Assembly (NCBI RefSeq): GCF_000733925.1
Contig: NZ_JPOO01000001.1
Location: 1,922,001-1,986,000 of the forward strand
Source of the DNA: Arenibacter algicola
GTDB taxonomy: Bacteria > Bacteroidota > Bacteroidia > Flavobacteriales > Flavobacteriaceae
Direction: 5' to 3'
Length of the DNA stretch: 64,000 nt
Positions 29,701-37,918 of the stretch are shown here, one piece after another. Position 1 is the first letter of the stretch. The number at the start of each line of letters is the position of its first letter. Made by a program: the position numbers and the translations under genes. Below the pieces are notes generated by a model. It saw only the letters and a list, made by a program, of their open reading frames with translations. It ran no database searches and was not told the DNA's origin.

Positions 29701-30135
29701 CTTACTGAAGTGTATTCTCCAGAAATATTGGAGACAGCCCTGAAATATGAAGTCGTAACATTCGCAAATTCAGTTTTCATAAATGATTCAGGAATTTTTT
29801 TACAGAGGCCTTTGCCCCATTATGCCCAAACATCCTCGGTAAACGCCATTGCTATAGATGATTTTAATAATGATGGCATTTTGGATGTATTAGTGGCCGG
29901 TAATCTATATGAATCTGAAGTTGAAACCCCACGAAACGATGGTAGTTATGGGGGAGTATTTTCAGGAATGGGAAACGGTGAATTTAAAACCATGTCACCT
30001 TTGGAAAGTGGTGTACATATTTCTGGAGTGGTAAAGGGTATTAAGAAAATTGCTATTAAAAATGAAGGAACATGTTATCTTATTGCTAGAAATAATATGG
30101 AGCTAATTATTTTAAAGTCTTTAACTAAGAGTTAA
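26800..30135 (+). CDS. Large VCBS/FG-GAP repeat lipoprotein with ASPIC/UnbV domain (2)
   Basis: 1111 residues, lipobox LVLSC (Cys18). Same architecture as the protein encoded just upstream: DxNxDG repeats ('MADVNNDGFLDIYV', 'FFDFDNDGDLDLYVGN'), a central ASPIC/UnbV segment ('HFGLGNIQKIDSIQVFWPKG'), then a second repeat block ('IDFDKDGDLDLFIGG'). The two are diverged throughout, which points to an old tandem duplication kept for complementary binding or heteromeric assembly (inference). Last gene of the plus-strand locus. Confidence 0.88.
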   Translation: MVKKYLFGWSVFFLVLSCKDNKKILADEMVPEQVIQSFKAVSADRSNIHFLNRVQESENFNYLTYPFIYFGGGVSIGDINNDDLPDIYFTGQMGKNSLYLNEGGMSFKDITEAAGVEGVYNHWTTGSTMADVNNDGFLDIYVSVAGPGNTRKNLLYINNRNNTFTEEAELYGIADPGHTIQSAFFDFDNDGDLDLYVGNYPRSGFNQNNEFFEKRMKQPNLEESDRLYLNDHGKFTDVTLTSGILNYGLTLGISFSDFNNDGNMDIYVSNDFNSSDFLYINQGNGTFLNELKKYTMHTSNFGMGTDAADLNNDGLIDLVQLDMMGSTNEQQKSNMSAMNSALFYDLVNRGLHHQYMKNTLQLNTGVDSFMEIGEMSGIAYTDWSWCPLLFDMQNNGYKDLFITNGMRRNVNNNDFNALFRIQKAYGQVKPEQYLQWVKKMPSSPVANFAFSNNGDLTFEKKTADYGLGIEGFSNGAAYADLDLDGDLDLVVNHLDMKSQVFENRIINKTGSNYLRLKLKGSEDNKYGIGSKVWIYTGEQKQLIELQTTRGYESSVEPIAHFGLGNIQKIDSIQVFWPKGGLQTLYDVDVNELLEIQQEISILPKSKKAEKADLLFVGLTPKLVPNYTHKENDFDDFKREVLLPHKMSQQGPALAVADVNGDGLEDFFIGAAKNETAILYIQSEQGSFNSQSEEVWKSDAAFEDVSATFLDVNGDGYKDLYVASGGNESPDGDAVYLDRLYINDGFGKFKRDKEALPKIYTSSSAVKTIDFDKDGDLDLFIGGRQIPGKYPMPVNSYLLRNDSKNGVVLFKDVTDDIGAELNKIGMVTDAEWMDINKDGWPDLIIVGEWMAPKIFINTRGQFLDKSSSFGLTDFVGWWNTVKVVDLDNDGDLDIVAGNLGLNYKYKASRAEPFKIYANDFDANGQLDIVLGYYNNNKLYPLRGRECSAQQIPSLKKKFPNYTTFSKASLTEVYSPEILETALKYEVVTFANSVFINDSGIFLQRPLPHYAQTSSVNAIAIDDFNNDGILDVLVAGNLYESEVETPRNDGSYGGVFSGMGNGEFKTMSPLESGVHISGVVKGIKKIAIKNEGTCYLIARNNMELIILKSLTKS

Positions 30136-30324
30136 GTTATCTCCTACAAGATTCAAATTGTAGCTGCTTTGTTTGTAATGATTTAATAATTATGATTCGG
30201 TTTTTTCCTGTAAATCCATTGATTTTATGTTGGTTTAGAATTATGCGGTACTATATAGAAAACATTAGAAGCTTAAATCATTGCCATATACGATTAAATT
30301 ACATAAAGGCACTGTAAATCCACA

Positions 30325-30704
30325 GGAATTAGCAATATTTAATGAAATACAATTACGACAGACGGTCCTTATACCCCTCCTTTCGTTTCCCTATCAAAAA
30401 AAATATACAATAGCATTTTGTACTTTCATCCAAGTTTTTCCCTTAGAATATAAATGTCTTGGTTATTTTATTTTCAACAGTCTGTAAAACCATTACCTAC
30501 CTAAAAGCGATAGGTGTAAACCGCCTTCATCGCCGCTCCCTGTTGTGTTGTAAAAAGTCTTCTATTCAATGTTGGGTTGTTTAGCCAATTGTGGTTGTAC
30601 ACAAAAAAAATGTCGGTACCAGGAGTAATTATCCATCTAAAACGGGTATTGGTCCCAAGGATGTCGCTTATATCATCAAATTGAATGTTGGACGAAAGTG
30701 AAAT
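30325..30704 (-). repeat. 380-bp direct repeat, copy 2 (first copy at 11472-11851)
   Basis: Contains the true 3' end of the DUF5916 gene plus about 175 bp downstream of it. Together with copy 1 it brackets 18.85 kb in direct orientation, so recombination between the copies could delete the fucosidase gene and the SusC/SusD-VCBS locus. Confidence 0.9.
30430..30490 (-). pseudogene. Relic of an ECF sigma factor C-terminus (copy 2)
   Basis: The minus strand reads TVENKITKTFIF, stop, GKNL, the tail of a FecI-like region 4, slightly closer to the intact sigma (TVENQITKAF) than copy 1. It lies just downstream of the DUF5916 stop codon and suggests that an earlier sigma gene was deleted here. Confidence 0.65.
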
Positions 30705-32756
30705 ATCGGGTGTAAAATCAAGCCCAAGATCTACCTGGAATAAATTAGTGCTAAATCCACTGTTTTCAGCACTTACTTGGGCATGCGTGTACCCACTGCT
30801 TAGATTAATACCAAGTGCTGGGCGAATGGTTAGGCCCATAACCAGCCTTCTAATATTTCCGGTCCAAAATCCTCCGGCTTCATAACCAATTGATCCGGAT
30901 ACCTTGCGAAAGGATGCAGAAGATGCCTGCAATTCGTAACCCCAATTAACGTATTTCCCTGGAGCTACAATAACCGTACTGTCACCAAGAATATCAAAGT
31001 CTTCATTAAGGAATTCAAAGCCCCTAGAGACTTCAACACCTAAATTATCACCAGATTCAAATCTGATCGTTCCTAAGTTAAACCGAAGATTTTCGGTAAG
31101 AAGTTTATTTTCCAATGAAGTGAGATACTCATAATAAACGCCCCATTCTATTTCTCTTATAAACTGACTCTTTTCAAATAGGGGAGCATAGTTAATTGCC
31201 GGTTGCAACCTTTTAAAACCGTTACGTTGGTTAAACCCGATTGCTGGATCATACTCATCTCCAAATTCCCTATATGAAACCCAAGCAGACCAGGGTTGGT
31301 TGGGAAAATTAAAACGAACCCCCCGGACTGATCTATCAGATATGGAGGTGGAATCATCCGAGGGTAAAGCGGGGTTGTGCGCAACAAAAAAGGCTGAGAA
31401 CTGTAGTGTGTTATCTCCTAGAAATTCTGAAGTACTTAAGTTTAGATCGGTACCCCATGTATTTCTATCTTGAATTGGGTTACCAAATAATATATCGTCT
31501 TCGGTGCTTCTATGGGTATATATTAGGCCGATAGAACTCTCCTTCCAAAAATTTCTTCTATATCTGGCCACTGAAAAATTTTCTGGATTCAGTTCTCCTT
31601 CCCTTCCTGTACGTACATGCAATAGTGCAATGTTGCTCTTGCCTATATTTCCTATAAGACGACCTCCATACTTAATAGGAATAGGTATCCCGTTCACCAG
31701 TCCGATTCTGCGACTAAAATAAGGGTCTACATTACTTGATGGCGCAAATTCCAAAATTGAGGATCCCTCAAGAAAAAAATCTCTTTTCTCAGGGAATCGC
31801 AAAGGAAAACGAGTAAGATTTATTTGTCGATTGTCCACCTCGGTCTGTGCAAAATCAGTATTGTAGGTTATAGATGCTTTCAATTGGGATGTAATATTGT
31901 AATTAAGGTCAAACCCAAGGTCCATGGAAGAAGCACTGCTGTACTCAGCCTTCTCCTCATCATATACTTTGCTGGATTGGGTAATGCCATAAGGGATAAT
32001 TTCCAAACCTAATCCCTGCGAATGACCAACTAGCCCCGTAAGAATACCGGCATTCTGCGGTCGTAACAATCCCTGGTTACGGCGATGACCTGTCCATAAT
32101 TGTTCTTCGTTTTTACGACGTATGGTTCTTTGAAAATTAATTCCCCAAACATCGCTTTTCGGATCAAAGTTTATGCTGCGAAAAGGGATTTTGATTTCTG
32201 CAGACCAACCAAAATCGCCTATATAAGTCCATGCATTCCATATACCATCCCAGTCTTTGTTCAAGGTTTGACCCTGGCCTGAAGAAATGAGACCATCTCC
32301 GCGTAATCCCAAGGGATTTATTTCGAAAAAATAGGCACTTCGCTTGTCCATGAATGTATCAAAAATCCATCTGAAACGATCATCTGTCTCTAGGGATGCG
32401 TCCCTTTTCTTTTGAAAAGTCTTTATATCGGAAGGACTACTATCATAACAAACAACTGCGATATAAATATTTTGGCTATCAAAGGCAATTCGTATTTCCG
32501 TTTGCTCTGTTGGTTTAGCCCCTTCTTTGGGTTCTTGCATTAAGAAATTGCCATTACCCGGAATAGTAGTCCAAATTTCTTCATCCACAATCCCGTCCAG
32601 ACGAAGCTCAATACCATTAAGTGGATACCCAATTATTTGCTTTACATCATCTTCATTATCCATGTCCTGACCAAACCCTAGAACAGGTATAAGGTATATG
32701 GGTAACTTATAAATGACATATATCAGAATTTTCTTAAAGTGGTTCTGGAAATTCAT
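30501..32756 (-). CDS. DUF5916 protein: CBM9-like domain plus outer-membrane beta-barrel
   Basis: 751 residues with a signal sequence. Residues about 40-220 form a carbohydrate-binding family 9-like domain ('LDGIVDEEIWTTIPG', 'IRIAFDSQNIYIAVVCYD', 'FFEINPLGLRGDG'); the rest ('FPLRFPEKRDFFLEGSSILE') is the DUF5916 barrel, ending in Phe as outer-membrane barrels do. Function unknown; such proteins are common in Bacteroidota envelopes and may bind or transport glycan. It is transcribed convergently toward the VCBS genes. Its last ~66 codons are duplicated at 11648. Confidence 0.88.
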   Translation of the reverse strand: MNFQNHFKKILIYVIYKLPIYLIPVLGFGQDMDNEDDVKQIIGYPLNGIELRLDGIVDEEIWTTIPGNGNFLMQEPKEGAKPTEQTEIRIAFDSQNIYIAVVCYDSSPSDIKTFQKKRDASLETDDRFRWIFDTFMDKRSAYFFEINPLGLRGDGLISSGQGQTLNKDWDGIWNAWTYIGDFGWSAEIKIPFRSINFDPKSDVWGINFQRTIRRKNEEQLWTGHRRNQGLLRPQNAGILTGLVGHSQGLGLEIIPYGITQSSKVYDEEKAEYSSASSMDLGFDLNYNITSQLKASITYNTDFAQTEVDNRQINLTRFPLRFPEKRDFFLEGSSILEFAPSSNVDPYFSRRIGLVNGIPIPIKYGGRLIGNIGKSNIALLHVRTGREGELNPENFSVARYRRNFWKESSIGLIYTHRSTEDDILFGNPIQDRNTWGTDLNLSTSEFLGDNTLQFSAFFVAHNPALPSDDSTSISDRSVRGVRFNFPNQPWSAWVSYREFGDEYDPAIGFNQRNGFKRLQPAINYAPLFEKSQFIREIEWGVYYEYLTSLENKLLTENLRFNLGTIRFESGDNLGVEVSRGFEFLNEDFDILGDSTVIVAPGKYVNWGYELQASSASFRKVSGSIGYEAGGFWTGNIRRLVMGLTIRPALGINLSSGYTHAQVSAENSGFSTNLFQVDLGLDFTPDISLSSNIQFDDISDILGTNTRFRWIITPGTDIFFVYNHNWLNNPTLNRRLFTTQQGAAMKAVYTYRF

Positions 32757-33092
32757 GTGTTTTGCATCACATTTATTTTATCAATAATGTCCGTCCTAAT
32801 TTTCATTATAAATTCATTTGACCTTAATGTCCACAAGAATCATAATGATTGTGCCTTTTGGGAATACTTCCTAAAGATATATAGCGCCTTGGATTGATTA
32901 TTCCCAACTTGGGTGACTATTGCATAAGTTAGTAAAAAATTCCGTCACGGCCATTATCAATGGGATGAGGTCACCTTAATGAAGTATTGGAAAACAAAAA
33001 CCGTTCTAATCAGGGAAGCCTAAAATTATTGATGATAAACCACTTATATGGCTAAGATAGTGTTACTTTATTATGGCTTTAATAACTATTGG
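32757..33092. other. Intergenic, nothing recognised
   Basis: 336 bp between the start of the DUF5916 gene and the stop of the PH-domain gene. It should hold the DUF5916 promoter; no clear hairpin or repeat is seen. Confidence 0.5.
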
Positions 33093-33470
33093 TTACATTA
33101 CTTTAGTGGCTAAATATTTTTGTACTTCATACACATCTATGCTTTTATTGAATTTCTTACTTACACTAGGTGTATCCTCACTGGAAATCCAAATCTTTAG
33201 CTCTGCATCTAAATCGAATGTTCCGGATGTTTCCAAGGAGAAGCGAGAGATGTTTTTATAGGGTAGAGATTTATATTCTATTTTGCTTCCCGTAAGGCCT
33301 TGAATATCAACTAAAATCAACCTTTTATTAGTGAACATAAATACATCCCTGAACAAGGTAAATCCGAGTTCTATCTGCTCATCGTTGATTAGTAATCTAG
33401 CGTATTTTTGGTTGAGTTTTTCGGATGAGACCTCACTCGCGTTTCCTAATATTTTGTTTAATAGACCCAT
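33093..33470 (-). CDS. Bacterial PH-domain protein (YvbH-like N-terminal domain)
   Basis: 125 residues forming a single bacterial pleckstrin-homology domain: 'YARLLINDEQIELGFTLFRD', 'MFTNKRLILVDIQGLTGSKI', and a C-terminal helix. No signal peptide or membrane segment, so cytoplasmic. Role unknown for the family. It is the last gene before the mnmE-end copy at 34135 and has no partner in the neighbourhood. Confidence 0.8.
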   Translation of the reverse strand: MGLLNKILGNASEVSSEKLNQKYARLLINDEQIELGFTLFRDVFMFTNKRLILVDIQGLTGSKIEYKSLPYKNISRFSLETSGTFDLDAELKIWISSEDTPSVSKKFNKSIDVYEVQKYLATKVM

Positions 33471-34134
33471 ATGTAATTACGCTTTTTCCCAATTATTTAA
33501 ACTTTCAAGGTAGTTAGTAAAAATTGCGTATCACAAATAAACCTTCACAATAAGTACAATTTGTAGAGAGTTCGGATTTATTGAATTCTTTTACTCGAAA
33601 ATCGAGATTTAAACCTGCCTGCCCGTATCCATTCAGGCGGGCGTCGAAAGCAAACCTGAATGACCTTTCAAAGCCTCGTGGGCCTGCCATTGTCGGCAGA
33701 CTGGCTTGCCCCGAGGTTGTTTACTATTTTTACCAAAACATTGGCCCACGATCCATTTAACATTGGTAATAGCCCCGCGTTGCTTTAATATTGTTGAAAA
33801 AAATAATAGAAATTCTAACAGATCATGTATTGTATAAACAAGAGGTCGCGACTAATGCGGCCATTATATTGCACTTAATTCTGAGCACCATGATTTAATG
33901 CTTATCGAAGTAGGTTATTACACCCCTTTTATTGGCTTTGCCCACAAATACGTTAAAATATAGATTTGGACAAACGCTTACAGGAGCTTGGTAAATATGA
34001 AGTTAAAGTAATAAAAATTACGAAAAGAAGAAAGGATACACGGATAAAACTAGGTAATGCTGCAAAGTATATAACTTCACAGCGTTTTGCCTACAGTTGA
34101 GGGTCAACCTTGGTAGACGATCGGTATTTGGGCT
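33471..34134. other. Gene-free stretch with G+C-rich hairpins, left of the att copy
   Basis: 664 bp. Around 33615-33710 there is a G+C-rich block with imperfect inverted repeats (CTGCC...GGCAG and GCCTGCC...CAGGCGGGC), like the dispersed palindromic intergenic repeats of Flavobacteriia. The rest shows no coding frame of note. Confidence 0.5.
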
Positions 34135-34152
34135 TTACTTCCCGATACAATA
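34135..34152 (-). other. Putative attachment site: copy of the mnmE 3' end (middle)
   Basis: TTACTTCCCGATACAATA; the minus strand reads YCIGK-stop, differing from the mnmE terminus by one residue (Phe to Tyr). It marks the left end of the integrase-bearing element. Confidence 0.7.
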
Positions 34153-34252
34153 TCTTTTTATCCCCGTAAATAGTAGGGTGGGGGCGTTCGAGGTGGAAAA
34201 TAGGTGAAACCTTTTGCTTTCTTTTGATAGTATCATGCTTTCCGCGCTGTCT

Positions 34253-34615
34253 TTATTGAAGAATAATATCGCTATCAATATTTAATTTTTGATGCAAGGC
34301 TTTGGCAACATTTAAAGTAATCTCTCTTTTACCATTCAGATAATCGCTTATTCTTGATGCGCTTGTATTCAAAAGCGTGGCTAAATCTTTTCTTTTAAGA
34401 CCCATTTCGAACATACGCAATTCTATCATTTCTTGTAAAGTAGGTAAACCAATTGGAAAATGGATTTCTTCGTATTGTTCAATGATATCGCTTACTTCCA
34501 AAAGTTCTACCATTTGAGGAGAATCTTCGGGCATATCATTCCCAACCTCTTTAAGCAGTTCTTCCAGGCGAAGATTCGCTTTAATATACGCTTTGTGCGT
34601 TATTGATTTTCCCAT
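34253..34615 (-). CDS. higA: HigA-type antitoxin, XRE family
   Basis: 120 residues; the C-terminal half holds an XRE helix-turn-helix ('LRMFEMGLKRKDLATLLN', 'SASRISDYLNGKREITLN') as in HigA antitoxins. It neutralises the toxin encoded 4 bp upstream and should repress the operon. The toxin-before-antitoxin order is usual for higBA. It is the first gene inside the left end of the mobile element, a common place for an addiction module. Confidence 0.88.
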   Translation of the reverse strand: MGKSITHKAYIKANLRLEELLKEVGNDMPEDSPQMVELLEVSDIIEQYEEIHFPIGLPTLQEMIELRMFEMGLKRKDLATLLNTSASRISDYLNGKREITLNVAKALHQKLNIDSDIILQ

Positions 34616-34619
34616 AATC

Positions 34620-34916
34620 TTATAACTTATCGATATTCTTTATTCTATTGTAATCTTTGTGGTTGCCAACCCACCTTATATAAACTCTTCCTACTTGAAA
34701 CAGAACTATGGCAACTATTCTATAATGGTTTCCTTTAATATTGAATACATATCTATTATTTCCAACATTGTCAGCTGAATTGAATGCATTTTTCAAATCA
34801 GCAAAACTTTTCCAATCAGACTTCTTTGTTCTTTTGTGCCAATCTTGCAAGGCCACTTTGGCATTAGTTTCCTTAGAAAAATAGTCTTTCAGTTTTTTAA
34901 ATGAAATTATATGCAC
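34620..34916 (-). CDS. higB: HigB-type toxin (RelE superfamily mRNA interferase)
   Basis: 98 residues with HigB hallmarks: 'ALQDWHKRTKKSDWKSFADL', 'YVFNIKGNHYRIVAIVLF' and 'VYIRWVGNHKDYNRI'. It is expected to cleave mRNA on the ribosome unless bound by the antitoxin encoded 4 bp downstream. It probably stabilises the mobile element. It lies 88 bp downstream of the nuclease-like cluster, so it likely has its own promoter. Confidence 0.9.
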   Translation of the reverse strand: MHIISFKKLKDYFSKETNAKVALQDWHKRTKKSDWKSFADLKNAFNSADNVGNNRYVFNIKGNHYRIVAIVLFQVGRVYIRWVGNHKDYNRIKNIDKL

Positions 34917-35004
34917 TCAATAGAATGTGTTTAATAGAACGTAAAGATAGATCAAAAATTACATATATGGTAAATATATTTCAAGAAATGTAATTTCAAT
35001 AAAT

Positions 35005-35892
35005 TTATTCTGACCGTAGGGATACAGTTGCTGTTCCGTCTTCACTCCTAATTATTCGAAACATACTTTTATCCTTAATTGGAAATCCATCGTATTCGAT
35101 TACATGCGATATTGTGGAATCCGGAGAAGTATAACTGGATACTTTGCTCAATGGAATTTTTTCGCCAACTATAAATAAATCGGCAACAATTTCAATTTTT
35201 AATATTTTGCTTCTTTTTTCATTAAAAATAAATTGTAATACTCTTTCTGGAATATTACAGTCGATATTAATTCGATCCCGAGAAGCTTTTCCGTTTGGAA
35301 TAAGACCGCCCCATAAAGATATTATCTGATTGCAGTTCTCTCTGAATAATTCTGTCATACTTAACAAACGATTTTCAGATTTATCCAAAATGTACTTTTC
35401 TTCAGGATTGGCAGGTACTCTAAACTTTTTGAAAAAATCTTGGTCTTCAAGATGAGGGTGAAAATGAATTATTCTAAACTGCTTGCTAATAAAATCAACG
35501 TGGTTCACTTGCCACCAAGACTCGATTATAGTTTTATCAATTTCACTAAAAGTCCTAGTTTCTATTCCATATCGTTCAGCTTTTTCCAATGCTGGTTTAC
35601 TAAATCCTGAAGATGAAACGGCAATTAACTTATCTGCCTTTAAGTCTTTCAGTTTTGAATTTAACTGTTCTATCCACGTAGTATCTTGTTTAGCTTTCCT
35701 GTCTCTGCACTCAAGAATAATTGAAATATTTGAGGTGCCAACTCTACTTGCAATCAGAACGTCCACTTCCCTTAATTGACGAGTCACTTGGTCGGTAAGA
35801 TACCCCGGAGAGATGATGGTACCTTCTTTATTTAGAGCATGTTTTTCAAGCGTCTCAATCAAAATTTCAAATTTTCTACCTTTTCTTGTCAT
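35005..35892 (-). CDS. Restriction endonuclease-like protein (Mrr-type PD-(D/E)xK fold)
   Basis: 295 residues. The N-terminal domain begins 'GRKFEILIETLEKHAL' and contains 'REVDVLIA' (Glu42, Asp44) and 'IILECRDRK' (Glu61, Arg63 in place of the usual Lys), the layout of a PD-(D/E)xK nuclease, then 'DKLIAVSSSGFSKPALEKA', seen in Mrr-like endonucleases. The C-terminal part (about 130-295) is not recognised. It is third in a co-directional row behind two DUF4365 proteins, 18 bp after the previous stop, so probably the effector of a defence cluster (inference). Confidence 0.8.
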   Translation of the reverse strand: MTRKGRKFEILIETLEKHALNKEGTIISPGYLTDQVTRQLREVDVLIASRVGTSNISIILECRDRKAKQDTTWIEQLNSKLKDLKADKLIAVSSSGFSKPALEKAERYGIETRTFSEIDKTIIESWWQVNHVDFISKQFRIIHFHPHLEDQDFFKKFRVPANPEEKYILDKSENRLLSMTELFRENCNQIISLWGGLIPNGKASRDRINIDCNIPERVLQFIFNEKRSKILKIEIVADLFIVGEKIPLSKVSSYTSPDSTISHVIEYDGFPIKDKSMFRIIRSEDGTATVSLRSE

Positions 35893-35910
35893 TTACTTAT
35901 AATTACTATT

Positions 35911-37893
35911 CTATTCAAATAATTGTAGTTTTTCATTAAGATTTAGCAATATCTTTTCCCTGAGAGCATCAAGCCATTTTTCGGGCAAGTGTTCAGCTGA
36001 GTCGGGCTTGTTAAGACCAGTCAATCCAGTAATGTAGCCTATTTGAGTCCCAAATTCTCTTATGACTACATTCGAGAATTCTACATAATTATGAGATACG
36101 ATTGATATTGATTCCTCTTTTGAAAAGCCGTTGTTTCGTATCAATTCAGAAATTGAATTTGGGGCGTACAATAACCAGTTTAGAATTCTTTCTGTTACAA
36201 ATTCAGAGTTCTCGTCATTATTGCATCCCGCTAATGCAGCACTATAGCTAGAGGCAAAAATTATATCCAACACATCCCAAAATTCAGATGAAATACTATA
36301 AAAATCAGAAATCAGGTGGTTAGTGTATCTGGATAAAGGGTACTTCTGCCTGAAATCCATATACTGATCATAAAATAATAAAAAAGATAAGTGGTGGGCT
36401 ATGTTTATTTTACACTTTTGAAGGACTTCTATTGTAGCTGATTTAAATAGTGGTATGTAATCAGCCAATAGATTAAGAATTGTTTCTTCATCTCTAATTT
36501 CTCTGATTGTTATTAGGTAATATAAATTCTCAAAATTGGTTTTGACTTCAAGGCGGTACTCTAAAAACGTAATGGCTTCCTTTTTGACCCAAGAAAAGTC
36601 CTTCCAATATGAAATAAAAAGGTTAAGCTTAAACTTCAAAAGAAACATGTTTTCTGGATATTGGTCTATACCCTCATTTATCCATTTGAATGACTCACTT
36701 AAATCCCCTAATTTTTCATAAACATATGCTAACCAATAATAGCCGATTGGATAATTTCTAAATATGTTTTCTTCCAGTTCTAATGATTTCAACATCAGAG
36801 ATAATCCTTCCTTGTGCTTTTGGAAAATGTGAGAAAGTGTAACTCCCTTACTAAATAATGCCGGAGTTAGATTAGGGTTTATGGTCAAAGCCTTATCATA
36901 GCAGTCCAGTTCTTTATCGTGACACTTTAAATTATAATAGACCGAACCAAGATTTTTCCATGCCTGAAAATGGTTGGGGTTTATTTTTAAGCATATTTTG
37001 TAATGATTACGGGCCTCTTTATTTTCTCCCAGACCACTTAGGGTGTTAGCATAGTTATAGTGATAATTATCTTGATTTGGAAAGTTTGAAATAAACTTGT
37101 TGAACAAATCTTTAGCCTGAACCAATTTTGCTTTTACCCCATTTTGAGTACCGTCTTCAGTAAGTATACATGCTTTGATTAAATTTTGATTTGGAGTTTC
37201 CGAAATGGCTATTGCCTTATTTATATAATGAAGTGCATCTTTGTAATAAAACAGTTGATATAAGCTATAGGATAATGCTTCCAATAAAATTGTACTACCA
37301 TGATATGATTTAAAAAGTTTTTTTAAATAGAAAGCGGCATCCTCATAGTTCGCAGTAAAATAGCTCTTCCAAGCCAATCTTTCTGTATCCGACATTTGAC
37401 TGTATTCCAATTGGCCAATGTCTTTGATTAACGTTTTAATGCTAAATACGTTTTGAACATATTCGAAAACATAGTCCGTATCGATTCTGCTCAATTTGTT
37501 AGTCTTTGGAACCTTAATTCTATAACTCTTTTGTAATCTGGTAAGGTCAATTTTTAAGTCATCGTACCAATACCAATAGGCTTCATTTTCATCTTTTACG
37601 TAGACTATGATTAAAACAGGCTCTAATCGAATGTTAAATAAACTTAGTGTAGAGTGCTTTATAGTTGCAAATACATAGTTCCCAGTGTTTTTGCTTTTTG
37701 TGCTTTTAAGCTGCACGGAAAAGTTTAAACCGGTAACCTCACCATGTGATACCAGATTGACTATATAATCGATTCCATAGTCATGTTCTGGTTTATCAAT
37801 GTACCATTCATTTGGAATACAGTTCGCAAAATATTTGTTTGATTCTGTCTCTAAAATGTGGGTTTCGTGTCGATTTGGTAAACTTGTGCTCAT
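35911..37893 (-). CDS. DUF4365 nuclease-like domain fused to TPR repeats
   Basis: 660 residues. Residues 1-150 are a DUF4365 domain: 'EHDYGIDYIVNLV' (Asp38, Asp42) and 'FSVQLKSTKS' (Gln61, Lys63), a PD-(D/E)xK-like core with QxK. From about 190 to 560 follow TPR-type helix pairs ('LGSVYYNLKCHDKELDCYDK', 'NYANTLSGLGENKEARNHYK'), which usually bind partner proteins. It lies 25 bp after one DUF4365 gene and 18 bp before the Mrr-like gene. A sensor-nuclease of phage or plasmid DNA is a reasonable guess but not shown. Confidence 0.8.
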   Translation of the reverse strand: MSTSLPNRHETHILETESNKYFANCIPNEWYIDKPEHDYGIDYIVNLVSHGEVTGLNFSVQLKSTKSKNTGNYVFATIKHSTLSLFNIRLEPVLIIVYVKDENEAYWYWYDDLKIDLTRLQKSYRIKVPKTNKLSRIDTDYVFEYVQNVFSIKTLIKDIGQLEYSQMSDTERLAWKSYFTANYEDAAFYLKKLFKSYHGSTILLEALSYSLYQLFYYKDALHYINKAIAISETPNQNLIKACILTEDGTQNGVKAKLVQAKDLFNKFISNFPNQDNYHYNYANTLSGLGENKEARNHYKICLKINPNHFQAWKNLGSVYYNLKCHDKELDCYDKALTINPNLTPALFSKGVTLSHIFQKHKEGLSLMLKSLELEENIFRNYPIGYYWLAYVYEKLGDLSESFKWINEGIDQYPENMFLLKFKLNLFISYWKDFSWVKKEAITFLEYRLEVKTNFENLYYLITIREIRDEETILNLLADYIPLFKSATIEVLQKCKINIAHHLSFLLFYDQYMDFRQKYPLSRYTNHLISDFYSISSEFWDVLDIIFASSYSAALAGCNNDENSEFVTERILNWLLYAPNSISELIRNNGFSKEESISIVSHNYVEFSNVVIREFGTQIGYITGLTGLNKPDSAEHLPEKWLDALREKILLNLNEKLQLFE

Positions 37894-37918
37894 ATTAGCT
37901 GATAAAAATTAACATCCA

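Larger units (their letters stand above)
15848..34152. mobile_element. Possible second mnmE-targeted unit carrying a SusC/SusD locus, no integrase
   Basis: 18.29 kb bounded by the mnmE-end copies at 15848 and 34135. Contents: sigma/anti-sigma pair, SusC, SusD, two VCBS lipoproteins, DUF5916 protein and PH-domain protein. No recombinase is present, so it would have to move using the integrase of the neighbouring unit, or it is an immobile remnant of tandem insertions. The bounds rest only on the direct repeats. Confidence 0.4.

Noticed and set aside
33600..33720. Possible CRISPR-like or tRNA-like G+C-rich block
   Set aside because: The repeats are single imperfect hairpins with no regular spacing and no cloverleaf; more like a dispersed intergenic palindrome.
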